From positions 1 through 54,175 of the forward strand of contig JAILBQ010000099.1 in assembly GCA_024680815.1 (NCBI GenBank): a stretch of 54,175 nucleotides of DNA, given 5' to 3'. Origin of the DNA: Lachnospiraceae bacterium. Its GTDB lineage: Bacteria > Bacillota > Clostridia > Lachnospirales > Lachnospiraceae. Below are positions 43,423 through 52,519 of the stretch, piece by piece. Each line of letters begins with the position of its first letter. Within the stretch, counting starts at the first letter, position 1. The notes beneath the pieces are model-generated. The model saw only the letters and a list, made by a program, of their open reading frames with translations, was not told the origin of the DNA and did no database searches. Position numbers and translations under genes: made by a program.

Positions 43423-44577
43423 CTAAACACCGGTAAAAACAAGCTTTCGAAGGCCCTCCGCCTGAGAGGGTTCTTCAAAAACCAGGGTAACATTTTGCGT
43501 GACCCGCAGGGAAACATCACTCAGACGGGATATGACGCGCATTGAATAATCCTCGTCCCAGCCGTCTTCAAGGCGGATTTCTTCCTTGCCGTCAACAAAA
43601 ACCGTAAGGGCGGTGTTCCCGGGAAAAAGCTCCCGGTCGATTCCGGGGAAAGCCTCAATCGTCCCGTAAAACGGGAATTCCCAGGTTGTGTCACCCGTGC
43701 GTTTCCCCTGTGACACATCAACAAAGTAGCAGTGCTCGTATTCCTCCATGCCGGAGTTTAACGGCTCCGCGTCCGCTGAATCCTCCGGGCGGTAAGCGTC
43801 AGCGCCGTCGGATATTATTCTGTTCAGAGTTTCAGCGTACAGCCGGTATCCCGCTTCATTCGGATGAACGCCGTCTGTGCTTAAATTCTCATATGCCTCA
43901 CCGCTGTCCCGAAAAGCAGCGATTGTATCCGCACAGGGAAAACCGTAGTGTTCCGAGAGCTCCCGGATTTTTTTAATCTTTTCGGTTTCTTCCTTCTGGG
44001 AGCTTTCAAGAATCGCAATCAGACTGCAATGTCTGTATTTCCTGTACAGGGCACGGATTATGGCCTCGTATTCCCGGGAAAAGCCGGAGGTGGAATCGTT
44101 TTCTCCGTAGCAGAGGATCGCCAGATCGTATTCCTCATTATCGTCAGAGTCCATAACGCTTACGTATCCCGCATAGGAGGTGTTTCCGCCCAGAGAAATA
44201 TTTTTAAAGGTGAACTGCCCGTACCAGTCATGAGTCAGCTGATCCTTAAGGAGGGCTTCCCAGGAGTTCTCTTCTGAAACTCCCATGCTGCATCCGATGG
44301 AATCCCCGACAATAAGAATTTTTACGTCTCCGCCACTCCTGAGCTTCTGATAAAAGCCCCGGGGGCCGTTTTTTAAAGCCTCGTTTTCCGCCCGGAGACG
44401 ATCCAACTCCGTATTCCCGGCGATTCCGGCGTTTCCGGTGTTTTCAGGCTCTCCCGTCTTTGCCTCCGCGTTCTGCAGCCGGTGTTCAAAGGAGCGCCCC
44501 AGCAGGAAACCTGCCGCCAGGGCAGCAAAAAAAACCAGAAGTTCGATAATGATTTTTCCGAGCTCTCTTCGTTTCAT
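43423..44577 (-). CDS. Membrane-anchored SGNH/GDSL hydrolase
   Basis: A 384-residue protein. An N-terminal helix (ELLVFFAALAAGFLLG) anchors it facing outward. The SGNH blocks are visible: VGDSIGCSMG (Ser, block I), GGNTSYAG (Gly), YGENDSTSG (Asn) and DGVHPNEAG (Asp/His). It is likely an esterase or acyl/acetyl hydrolase of surface glycans or lipids. The last ~120 residues form an extra beta domain. There is no clear ribosome binding site and the promoter lies very near the ATG. Confidence 0.85.
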   Translation of the reverse strand: MKRRELGKIIIELLVFFAALAAGFLLGRSFEHRLQNAEAKTGEPENTGNAGIAGNTELDRLRAENEALKNGPRGFYQKLRSGGDVKILIVGDSIGCSMGVSEENSWEALLKDQLTHDWYGQFTFKNISLGGNTSYAGYVSVMDSDDNEEYDLAILCYGENDSTSGFSREYEAIIRALYRKYRHCSLIAILESSQKEETEKIKKIRELSEHYGFPCADTIAAFRDSGEAYENLSTDGVHPNEAGYRLYAETLNRIISDGADAYRPEDSADAEPLNSGMEEYEHCYFVDVSQGKRTGDTTWEFPFYGTIEAFPGIDRELFPGNTALTVFVDGKEEIRLEDGWDEDYSMRVISRLSDVSLRVTQNVTLVFEEPSQAEGLRKLVFTGV

Positions 44578-44583
44578 AAGCCC

Positions 44584-44612
44584 AACATAGCCGATTATAC
44601 AAAAACAGTCAA
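44584..44612 (-). promoter_or_regulatory. Putative promoter of SGNH hydrolase gene
   Basis: Minus-strand TTGACT (44607-44612) and TATGTT (44584-44589) are 17 bases apart; an alternative TATAAT is at 44594-44599. Either places the transcript start within about 0-12 bases of the ATG at 44577, so the mRNA may be nearly leaderless. Confidence 0.5.
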
Positions 44613-44631
44613 GTCAGAGGGAGTCAGAGGG
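44612..44631. repeat. Tandem 10-bp repeat between divergent promoters
   Basis: AGTCAGAGGG occurs twice in a row (44612-44621 and 44622-44631), with a degraded third copy after it. It lies between the SGNH promoter and the GG-leader peptide promoter; spacing of one helical turn suits an operator, but no regulator is known. Confidence 0.7.
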
Positions 44632-44654
44632 CTCAGAAGTCGCGGTAAAAAAAA

Positions 44655-44683
44655 TTGCCATAACTTAATCCGGTTCGTATAAT
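44655..44683 (+). promoter_or_regulatory. Putative sigma-A promoter of GG-leader peptide gene
   Basis: TTGCCA (44655-44660) and a perfect TATAAT (44678-44683) are exactly 17 bases apart. A leader of about 50 bases follows, ending in GAAAGGAG before the ATG at 44738. Confidence 0.75.
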
Positions 44684-44737
44684 AATACAGAATGTTTTGA
44701 TAGTATACTTAAAAATCTTATCGAAAGGAGAATAAAA

Positions 44738-45031
44738 ATGTCAGATCATAAATTAAATGATGATGAACTGAAGGATGTAAACGGAGGAGTGACTATCGCA
44801 AACAACGCGCTCTACAGCCGTGGCAAAACCGAAGTCCAGACAACGAACGCGCTGTATGACAAGAATAAAACGCAGGTGTACGCAACGAACGCGCTCAAGA
44901 CCGACAGAACCGTGCACCAGAGCAAGCTTCTTGAGGAAGAAGCTGCAAAGTCAAAGGTTAAAAATCCACAGGGTACGGCGAACGTTGATCCCTTCGGAAA
45001 CAGCTTTTCCTCCGGTTACGGCCGGGCATGA
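44738..45031 (+). CDS. Double-glycine-leader peptide with 14-residue repeat
   Basis: A 97-residue protein. Residues 1-17 resemble the leader of peptides exported by C39-type ABC transporters: LNDDELKDVNGG ends in GG at 16-17. Residues 23-60 carry a 14-residue tandem unit, NALYSRGKTEVQTT, NALYDKNKTQVYAT and a degraded NALKTDRTVHQ, with starts at 44804, 44846 and 44888. The tail is Lys/Glu-rich, then Gly/Ser-rich (SFSSGYGRA). No Cys, so no thioether or disulfide. Strong GAAAGGAG site and promoter. No transporter, modifying enzyme or immunity gene is nearby. It could be a bacteriocin- or RiPP-like precursor or a signalling peptide; the GG leader call is by eye. Confidence 0.7.
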   Translation: MSDHKLNDDELKDVNGGVTIANNALYSRGKTEVQTTNALYDKNKTQVYATNALKTDRTVHQSKLLEEEAAKSKVKNPQGTANVDPFGNSFSSGYGRA

Positions 45032-45063
45032 CTTTCCTGGCGCAAAAAAAACAGCTGCAAAAA

Positions 45064-45093
45064 GAGCCGGCTCCCGTCTCATGGGGCCGGCTC
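45064..45093. terminator. Bidirectional rho-independent terminator
   Basis: GAGCCGGCTCC (45064-45074) pairs with GGGGCCGGCTC (45083-45093). On the minus strand it is followed by TTTTTGC, so it mainly ends the lipoprotein gene; on the plus strand it can end the GG-leader peptide gene. Confidence 0.85.
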
Positions 45094-45108
45094 CTTTCTG
45101 TTTAATTC

Positions 45109-46818
45109 TTAATTCAAAATGCTGTAAAAGCTGTCGATATTCTCCCCGGGAAGAGAAACGGGATCCCAGCCGTAATCCTTGAAGGCCGTTATCTTAAGAT
45201 TGTTGGCCGCGGCGTAATTGGCGATTATCTGCGCTCTCAAAGCATCACGCTTCTCTCCGTCGCTGCTGCTGTTAATGAACTCATCATAATACTTTCCGAA
45301 GATCTTCTTTGCCGTCGGCTCATATTCCGACCCATCCCCCACCAGCTCAATATCTGTTACTTCATAGCCGTTTGAATCGTCAGTGCTTTTTATGTGTATC
45401 AGTCCCGGGTATGAACCTCCCGAAGTATTCTCCAGAACGTCTCCGTTAAGATCATAATTGAACACCCAGAAATCTCCCCAGACCTTGATATCATCCTTAT
45501 CGCTCTCGTCCATTTCGATGATGACGGGGCAGGGTATCGTGACGTCATCCTTTTCGTAATCAGGGCCGAATTCATCGATCAGATACTTATAGAGCACACT
45601 GTAGAAGGCTTCCGGGCCGGGATATTCATACGCCGGAAGAGCGCTTTCACTGCCGCTTGCACCGCCAACCGGCTGGAAATCAATCACCTTTGCCTCGAAA
45701 AGCTCGTCATAAAGGGTTTCAAACATCAGCTCGGTTTTTACCGTATCATAATTATTGGCATCGCCGTGAACCGATTCGTAATAATAGATTTCGTTTCCGT
45801 TCTTATCATAATCCACGGCTGCCTTCTGGGTTATTTTGAGACTGTCGTTTTCTATCGTGTACTTGCAGATCCAGTGGTTGCTGCCCACATAGAGCTCCCC
45901 GTCACGGATCGCAAGAGGATAGGCCGTACCCCCGCAGCAGACCTTTCCGACTTCGAAGGGTGCCTCATCCTTATACATGAAAATCGTCGCGTCTATTGCG
46001 GCATTGTTTCCGTCCAGGTTGTCGTAGGTGCCGCTGCTTACAAGAAGCACATCCGTATCACCGATTTTTTCGTTGGCATAACCCATTCCGTCGGACAGCT
46101 TTTTATCCACTATCCCGGTAAAGGTAGCGCACCCGCTTATATCTATTTGGGGCGCCTCCTCCGCTATTGACGAAAGAAACTCATCCGTCGCTTCCTCAGG
46201 AGCGCTTTCCGGTATTTCCGGCGCGTTACCTCCGATCTGCTTTGCAGGATCATAGATCGCCTCGGCCGTTTTCTTTATATCGACTTTGCTTAAATCCAGA
46301 TCGCTTCCTGCTGTACCAAGGGAATAGGCATATCCGGTTTCAGTGTCATACCACAGGCAGATACAGGCGCTTTCCTCGGGTTCGCTGCAGGATTTGATCG
46401 TGGCGCTCATATTTCCGCCGCCCCAGTTATCAAGAGTTACCGATTCGGTATTCTGCCAGTCATAGTACATGCCGGAGATGTCCGCCTCGTCTTCAGCTGC
46501 GGCCTGCTCTCTGGCGGTATATTCAAGGCCATCCTGCTCGAAGGTCAGCTGAACCAGCATATAATCCTCTTTGGCGGGATCGTTGTCGGGAAGCATCAGG
46601 CTCCAGGAGACATTCGTCGCGCCCTCCGGAGCAGAAAAGCCGTTTGGCGCATATTTATACGCTTCCTCCTCCGTGCTCTCCCTCCAGGGATTGGCCATTC
46701 CCACGAAAGGCTCCGCCTCTCCCGGGGCTTCACCTCCTGCAGACTGCGATGCCGCGCACCCCCCCAGAACAACTGCCGACAGTGCCACCGTTGCTATAAA
46801 AGGTATAAGTCTTTTCAT
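45109..46818 (-). CDS. Hypothetical lipoprotein
   Basis: A 569-residue exported protein. The signal peptide ends VVLGGCAAS, a lipobox with Cys at about residue 21. Mature residues ~40-200 are a beta-rich domain with TNVSWSLMLP and a YDWQNTESV stretch; ~230-370 look like a beta-sheet reader of stored values (GKVCCGGTAYPLAI, GELYVGSNHWICKY); 370-569 are acidic. No catalytic motif was recognised. AAGGAG precedes the ATG. It lies 24 bp after the giant subtilase gene and is likely co-transcribed and located on the cell surface. Function unknown. Confidence 0.75.
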   Translation of the reverse strand: MKRLIPFIATVALSAVVLGGCAASQSAGGEAPGEAEPFVGMANPWRESTEEEAYKYAPNGFSAPEGATNVSWSLMLPDNDPAKEDYMLVQLTFEQDGLEYTAREQAAAEDEADISGMYYDWQNTESVTLDNWGGGNMSATIKSCSEPEESACICLWYDTETGYAYSLGTAGSDLDLSKVDIKKTAEAIYDPAKQIGGNAPEIPESAPEEATDEFLSSIAEEAPQIDISGCATFTGIVDKKLSDGMGYANEKIGDTDVLLVSSGTYDNLDGNNAAIDATIFMYKDEAPFEVGKVCCGGTAYPLAIRDGELYVGSNHWICKYTIENDSLKITQKAAVDYDKNGNEIYYYESVHGDANNYDTVKTELMFETLYDELFEAKVIDFQPVGGASGSESALPAYEYPGPEAFYSVLYKYLIDEFGPDYEKDDVTIPCPVIIEMDESDKDDIKVWGDFWVFNYDLNGDVLENTSGGSYPGLIHIKSTDDSNGYEVTDIELVGDGSEYEPTAKKIFGKYYDEFINSSSDGEKRDALRAQIIANYAAANNLKITAFKDYGWDPVSLPGENIDSFYSILN

Positions 46819-46842
46819 TATTTTAGAACTCCTTTCTGCGTT

Positions 46843-49800
46843 TTAATCCCACTCTCCACCCACCAGGGCTCCCTTATAATCCACCTTTTTCCCGACGATC
46901 TTGAAGGAAAGGGTCTTTGTGCCGGCATATTCCCCGACACCTTTGAGCTTCACTTTTGCGGTGCCTTTCTTTACGTTATCGGTGTATCCGATAATCACGA
47001 AATCTTTTCCCGGTTCAAGATATTTCGGGGCATTCCTGCTTCCGGCATATATTATCCGCGTCAGCTCCCCGTTGGAGAGCTTCACAGGGTTTCCTGTATA
47101 AATCTGTTCGGCTATGCTTTTACCCTTCTTTGCCTTTCCGAGGTTGTCCGATACCTGCATATACCTGAAGCGCTTATCCTTCACCTCTCCGGTGTAGGCA
47201 CCCTTTCCGGCTATTGTTATGTAAACCTCGCCGGCGGTATCCGTATTTCCGGGAGCGGATAAATCCGGCTCTCCCACTGTATAATCCTTATTAGCCTTCA
47301 GCTTCTTTCCGTCAATATCGGTAATCGTGACCGACGGTTTTTTTAACTTCGCTTTCGTCGTGAACTGGTCGGCGACATCGATACTGCTTTCCAGATTGGA
47401 CAGGTCCTGCTGCTTTACAGCAAAGCTCTTTGTGACGCTTCCCTTATATTTCCCTTTGCCCTTTATCTTAACCTGTGCCGTCTGTGAGCCGTTTGTCACA
47501 GCCTTATTCTTTGAGTAGGATAAGGTATAGTCACTTCCCTCCTTCAAAACCGCAGACCCGTTTTTCACCGTGACCTTCGGTTTCGCCCCGCCTTTGGCAA
47601 AAGGCACGCTGTCGGCATCGGCAAGAGTATAGGTGAAGGGTTCGGAATCCGTCAGCTCTATCTTTCCCGAAATTTTAAATGTGGCGGTCTTGTTTCCGAC
47701 AAATCCCGCGGAGTTTGTACTGATGGCTTCAAAGATGATCGTCGCGCTTCCGGGATCTATATTGTCGCAAAGGCTCACCCGTTTATAATCCGTCCCTTCC
47801 GTAAGGGTCTTTCCGCCCAGGGTCAGCTCATATTCCGGCACGATCTCTTTACCCGTATAAGCATAGGATTTCTTATCAAATTTCACCTTCGCGTTCTGAA
47901 GGATTTTATTCTTATCCCCCACAGCTTTTACCAGTACATTGACCGAAGCGGAATAGTTCTTCTGGCCGCTCTTCGGTTTGATGTTCGCGGATATGCTTCC
48001 CTCACCTTTTATCGAAGAGGGGGTGATGGTGAAATATTTCTGGCTTACCTTCTTACCGGTATCCGCCCAGCTGAGGGCCGGGGTGATCTTCACCGAACCG
48101 TTTTTCTTTGCGGCAACTCCGATTTCGTGGGCGATAATATCCTCTCCCAGAATTGCGGGGGTAATGGAGAACTGTACGGTCTCTGACCTGGTATCCTTAT
48201 AATTTCCTTTGAATTTAACGGTTATGGAAGCCGTTCCCGCGTCCTTGTTTTTGCTCCACTTAACCGTATAGTCCGTCTTTTCCTTAAGCTTTTTCGTTCC
48301 GTCGTAAACGCTGAAATACGGCTTTATGGCGGAACCTGTATAGGTATAGGATTTTTCCAGCCCCGTTATCCAGACCTTCGACTCGACGGTTTCCTTCCCG
48401 TCCGGATCCGTTATGGTCTTTAAGATCTCCTCGCCGCCCACCTTGACCGTCTCGATCTCATTGCCTTTCTCATCCTTTACGATCTCGACCTTCGGGGCCG
48501 CGTTTTCGCTTAAATCCTTCGTGTCCTCCGCGAACTCTTCGTAATCCCTGCCGTCTTCGAAGGGCCTGAGCGGGATATCCTTTACAATGACCGAGTGGGA
48601 ATAATCGCGTTTGCAGTGATAGCGATGGGCGCCATAGGTATAGTGTGTGGGCTCCTCTGCCACATCATCCAAATTGGAATAATCAAAATCATGATTGTTC
48701 GGATCTATAGGGGTAGACTCTCCCGGCGTTATTATCTGACCGCATCTGCCGCAGACGTAATCTCCTGAATACCCCCTCTCCGTGCAGGTTGCCTCCCTCA
48801 CATTCTTAAGCTCCGTATAAGGGTGGTCGCACGGAACCTTTTTATCTCCGTAAGCAGGCAGTGTAGTCGCATCGTCATAGCGCATGACATAGCCCTCGTT
48901 TGTCAGAGCCAGAAAATATACCTTATTATTCAATGCTGCCGCCATGGAATGGTAGCTGCTGGTATCGTAGATCTTTTTCGAACCGGGTTTAAAGACTGCA
49001 TCCGGATCGGAATAATCGAAATAGTAATTATCCGCCGTGATAACATCGCTGTCCGGGGTGACCGTATGAGCTCCTGTCAGGTAGATGCCGCCCTTTACCC
49101 CGCAGCCTGACCAGAATTTTAATATAGAAGCATTAAACTCATACCCCTCCGGTGCAGCATTACTCAGATCCTTTGCTTCAAAGGAGGAATCGATGGTAAA
49201 CCTGTCCGCCACAAAATCCGATGCTTTTCCGCTTGCGTTAATCCCCCTGCCTATGGCATAGAAGATATTCGCGTCCTCCTTTTCCTCATGAGCGATAACA
49301 ATAGTATCCTCGTAATAATTGTTAAGCTTTCCGAGCCAGGTTCCTTTGCCGGTGAAAGGATCCACACGGTAAACAACGGATCTTCCCTGCCTGCACCTTA
49401 TAAGGATAACGTCCTTTCCGTCAAAATAAAGCTGAATCAGGTTATCCTGGCCGTCCGGAGGCGTGAGGACCCACTCCAGACCATCGGGTACCGAAACGTT
49501 TGTTTTTTCCGGAATAAAGGGCACCCTTCTGACCACCCTGTTTCCGTCATGGAAGATCAGGTATCTGTTATCCCATAAATCCGCATAGAGGAGCTGTCCG
49601 TTCCAGGTTATGATATTACCGTTGGACTCTACAGGCTCTGCAGGCTCAGACCACAGCTTCGTTTCAGGGTTATAGCCGATGACATCGGTTTCACCGGTTG
49701 TTTCCTTAAAATAGTAATAATAGATCGTTCCCTTTAATACTGCCGAACCAAGCATAATTGCTCTTTCCAGATCTTTTTTCAGCTCAGGGTCTCCCGGAGA

Positions 49801-52491
49801 CTGGAAAGGGATCACCCGTTTATAGATGTCCCCCTCACCGGGCTTATAATACGGATCATAGGGCATAAGAGTCCGGGTATAGCTTTGCCTGCCCACCTGT
49901 TTTGCCTTGTCCGTTATGGTAACAGTGATCTCCTTGTCTCTCTGCATACCTTCCAGAATCGGAAACGCAACATTAGTGGTGTTACCCACCGAAACGGAAC
50001 CCACGGGAAGATTTTGTCCTCCCTGGATAACGGATACCTCAGTATTACCATGATCTCCTGGTAAGAAAAAACCATTTAATCTAATATATGTATCAGATAT
50101 CATGTCCGCACTGCTGATCACCGGAGTATAGGTGGCTGGGTCCAGGGAATTCCTGACATTTGCCTTTCCGCCGGTAACGCACTTATCACTGAAATCCGTA
50201 TCGGTTTCGGCACTGGCAAGAACCGTGGCAACCCTCCCCCCTGCTGAATTACTGTCATGGGCAAGGATCGTCACCTGCCCTGCCACCGCGGGGGCTGCCA
50301 TGGAGGTGCCGCTCATATAACCATAAGGATAAACCTGGTCCGTGATAAAGATCTCGCCGATGGATGCGTTTACTGAATCCTCAGGCCCCGGCCCCTCAGC
50401 TGAAGTGTTATAAAGGCAAAACCGCATTTCCGGTTTCTCAACATCAAATCTCTTTTCGTCAATGGGATAATGGACAAATGTATATTCTTTTTCATTTTTT
50501 ATTATCGGAAGATTCTTATTCGAAAGCCACTCCTGTTCACCATCTTTGTTTTTCATACTGACCGGGCAGATCCATTTTCCCTTATCTGAGGTTTTTATGT
50601 TGAAGCAAAGATAGTAATGCTGTTCCCCGGAAAGCCCGGGGAGACCGGTTTTGGTTTTAAGAGTAAAGACAGGCCTATGGCGTTTTTCATTTACCTTAGT
50701 TCCGTTGATCTTGAGTTCACCGCCTTCAATCCGGATATTTGCGTCTTTTTCCTTATCATATGTAAAGCAGCATTCTTCAAAATTGGTCTTTCCATTAAAG
50801 TTATCGGAAACGGTCTTTCCCGAATTATCACTTATCGCATGGGAGAACCCCGGCAGTACCTGCTTCAATGAATTCGGCCAGGTCGAAAGTATCCGGTCGC
50901 CCGGGGCGAAAATATCGGTTGTGCGCTTCCCGTAATTGGAAAGGACACTTTTTTTCCCATCCTTATCCATGTTATTCACGGTGATCTCCTCGGAGATATC
51001 CGTGAATAATGAAGTGCTGTCTGAGTAGATGTCATTATTCTTATCGTCATTACCCGAGGCAAAACAGGTTACGATCCCATCCATTTGATTGCTTCCGGTT
51101 GTATACGTCTGCCCCAGTTCACGAACGCACACCGTATAGGAAAGCCCCTGAACCACTCCGCCGAAGGAACAGTTTACGGCAACCACGTTCACCCCCGCTT
51201 TCTTCGCTTCACGAATATAATTAAAGCCTGCGATGGTGGCGGCAATGTCGAAGTTCCCCTGATTATCAGTCAGGTGCTTTACGGCCATGATCTTTACTCC
51301 GTTGGCCGCACCGCTTACCCCGAAATCGTTCCACTCCGCGGCAATGATACCGGCACAGTGGGTGCCGTGTCCGGTTTCGTCCATGGGGTCGTCTTTGCGT
51401 GTAGTGGGGGTTACGTCAGTCCAGTAGTCGTATCCGACGTTAATACCGTATTCCCCTCCGCCGAGTTTTTTTAGTACATCATATTTCAAGCCATCTTTCC
51501 ACATGACATCATCAAGATCCTCATGGGTATAGTCCACTCCGGAATCCAGAACGGCCACCACACCTGCGGCGTTCACCTTTGATGAATCGTTCCAGTCGGG
51601 CACATCCATGCCGCCGGGGCCGTCCCCAAAAGCGTACTGCATACCGGTCAAATTGGGGGTTGCGGTATTACCCGGTGAAGAGTTAAACGCTTCCGCGTAT
51701 TCTGCGGGAAGTCCGGACTCGTTACCGGAGAGTGCTTCTTCGGCTTCGGGAGGAAGCACTTCATTTTCAGAGATTAAATCGTCATTTTCGGAGACTGTTC
51801 CGTCATTTTCGGAGACCGAACCTTTATTTTCGGAAACCGGTTCTTCAGCTTCCTGAGCCGGCTCCTCAACTGCCGGAGCCGGTTCTTCAGCTTCCGGAGC
51901 CGGAGCGTCTTCACCGGGGGCCGGATCACTGTCATCAGGAGCTGTCTCGGGAAGCTCCGGATCAAAGTCTATACTCTCGCCGACTTCATCATTATTTTTC
52001 ATGATGTAGTTCGGCTCCGCGAAGAGCACTCCGGGCTTACCGGAATAGAGCGCAAGGAGCTCCTCGGTGGAGAGATTGTCGGAATGTACCAGCTTAAGGA
52101 TTACGGGGCTGTCCGCCTCCTCCACAGACTCTGCGGAAAAGATCCCGGCAGTTTCCTCTTCCGTAACGGGGTCCTCTGCAAGAGCCTCCGCGCCTTTGCT
52201 TACATCCATAAGAAAATCGCTTTCTATTTCCGGCGTGACACTGAACACACCTGCCGAGTCCGCCGCTATCTCATTCTCGTCCGCAACGTTCTCGCGAATA
52301 CAGATGATGACCTCCCCCGGAACATAATCTCCCTTAACGGAGCCTTCCTCCTCCGAAAAGCCGGAGGAGTCAAAATCTTCCGTTTGCAGCTGTCCGGCAA
52401 AAACAGGTATTGAGAAAGCCTGCGTGAAAATAACTGAAGCTGTTAATAAAGCCGCAAGAACCCTGGCTGCTCTGAACCGATTGAAGAACAT
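46843..52491 (-). CDS. Giant secreted subtilisin-like serine protease
   Basis: An 1882-residue exported S8 protease. Signal peptide to about residue 33; a prodomain-like part (~50-165, GEVIICIREN to FAEPNYIMK); a low-complexity linker with SEN repeats (~185-270). The catalytic triad is D316 (VLDSGVDYTHED), H375 (GHGTHCAGI) and S730 (SGTSMAAPAVAGQ), with oxyanion Asn in ASGNDD. About 200 extra residues lie between IFAPGD and the serine, rich in beta strands, an insertion not present in subtilisin. Then ~780-1210 a beta-propeller-like region, and from ~1220 to the end the Cys/His motif plus Ig-like repeats shared with the 31777-37041 protein. No sortase motif. AGGAGAAG site before the ATG. Confidence 0.9.
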   Translation of the reverse strand: MFFNRFRAARVLAALLTASVIFTQAFSIPVFAGQLQTEDFDSSGFSEEEGSVKGDYVPGEVIICIRENVADENEIAADSAGVFSVTPEIESDFLMDVSKGAEALAEDPVTEEETAGIFSAESVEEADSPVILKLVHSDNLSTEELLALYSGKPGVLFAEPNYIMKNNDEVGESIDFDPELPETAPDDSDPAPGEDAPAPEAEEPAPAVEEPAQEAEEPVSENKGSVSENDGTVSENDDLISENEVLPPEAEEALSGNESGLPAEYAEAFNSSPGNTATPNLTGMQYAFGDGPGGMDVPDWNDSSKVNAAGVVAVLDSGVDYTHEDLDDVMWKDGLKYDVLKKLGGGEYGINVGYDYWTDVTPTTRKDDPMDETGHGTHCAGIIAAEWNDFGVSGAANGVKIMAVKHLTDNQGNFDIAATIAGFNYIREAKKAGVNVVAVNCSFGGVVQGLSYTVCVRELGQTYTTGSNQMDGIVTCFASGNDDKNNDIYSDSTSLFTDISEEITVNNMDKDGKKSVLSNYGKRTTDIFAPGDRILSTWPNSLKQVLPGFSHAISDNSGKTVSDNFNGKTNFEECCFTYDKEKDANIRIEGGELKINGTKVNEKRHRPVFTLKTKTGLPGLSGEQHYYLCFNIKTSDKGKWICPVSMKNKDGEQEWLSNKNLPIIKNEKEYTFVHYPIDEKRFDVEKPEMRFCLYNTSAEGPGPEDSVNASIGEIFITDQVYPYGYMSGTSMAAPAVAGQVTILAHDSNSAGGRVATVLASAETDTDFSDKCVTGGKANVRNSLDPATYTPVISSADMISDTYIRLNGFFLPGDHGNTEVSVIQGGQNLPVGSVSVGNTTNVAFPILEGMQRDKEITVTITDKAKQVGRQSYTRTLMPYDPYYKPGEGDIYKRVIPFQSPGDPELKKDLERAIMLGSAVLKGTIYYYYFKETTGETDVIGYNPETKLWSEPAEPVESNGNIITWNGQLLYADLWDNRYLIFHDGNRVVRRVPFIPEKTNVSVPDGLEWVLTPPDGQDNLIQLYFDGKDVILIRCRQGRSVVYRVDPFTGKGTWLGKLNNYYEDTIVIAHEEKEDANIFYAIGRGINASGKASDFVADRFTIDSSFEAKDLSNAAPEGYEFNASILKFWSGCGVKGGIYLTGAHTVTPDSDVITADNYYFDYSDPDAVFKPGSKKIYDTSSYHSMAAALNNKVYFLALTNEGYVMRYDDATTLPAYGDKKVPCDHPYTELKNVREATCTERGYSGDYVCGRCGQIITPGESTPIDPNNHDFDYSNLDDVAEEPTHYTYGAHRYHCKRDYSHSVIVKDIPLRPFEDGRDYEEFAEDTKDLSENAAPKVEIVKDEKGNEIETVKVGGEEILKTITDPDGKETVESKVWITGLEKSYTYTGSAIKPYFSVYDGTKKLKEKTDYTVKWSKNKDAGTASITVKFKGNYKDTRSETVQFSITPAILGEDIIAHEIGVAAKKNGSVKITPALSWADTGKKVSQKYFTITPSSIKGEGSISANIKPKSGQKNYSASVNVLVKAVGDKNKILQNAKVKFDKKSYAYTGKEIVPEYELTLGGKTLTEGTDYKRVSLCDNIDPGSATIIFEAISTNSAGFVGNKTATFKISGKIELTDSEPFTYTLADADSVPFAKGGAKPKVTVKNGSAVLKEGSDYTLSYSKNKAVTNGSQTAQVKIKGKGKYKGSVTKSFAVKQQDLSNLESSIDVADQFTTKAKLKKPSVTITDIDGKKLKANKDYTVGEPDLSAPGNTDTAGEVYITIAGKGAYTGEVKDKRFRYMQVSDNLGKAKKGKSIAEQIYTGNPVKLSNGELTRIIYAGSRNAPKYLEPGKDFVIIGYTDNVKKGTAKVKLKGVGEYAGTKTLSFKIVGKKVDYKGALVGGEWD
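51762..51845. repeat. 21-bp tandem repeat in subtilase linker
   Basis: Four imperfect 21-base units begin near 51762, 51783, 51804 and 51825, each starting with (C/T)ATTTTC. They encode SEN-containing units (SENDGTV) on the minus strand. In-frame length, so variable copy number would not break the protein. Confidence 0.75.
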
Positions 52492-52519
52492 AACTCTTCT
52501 CCTCTAACCCACTGCCCCC

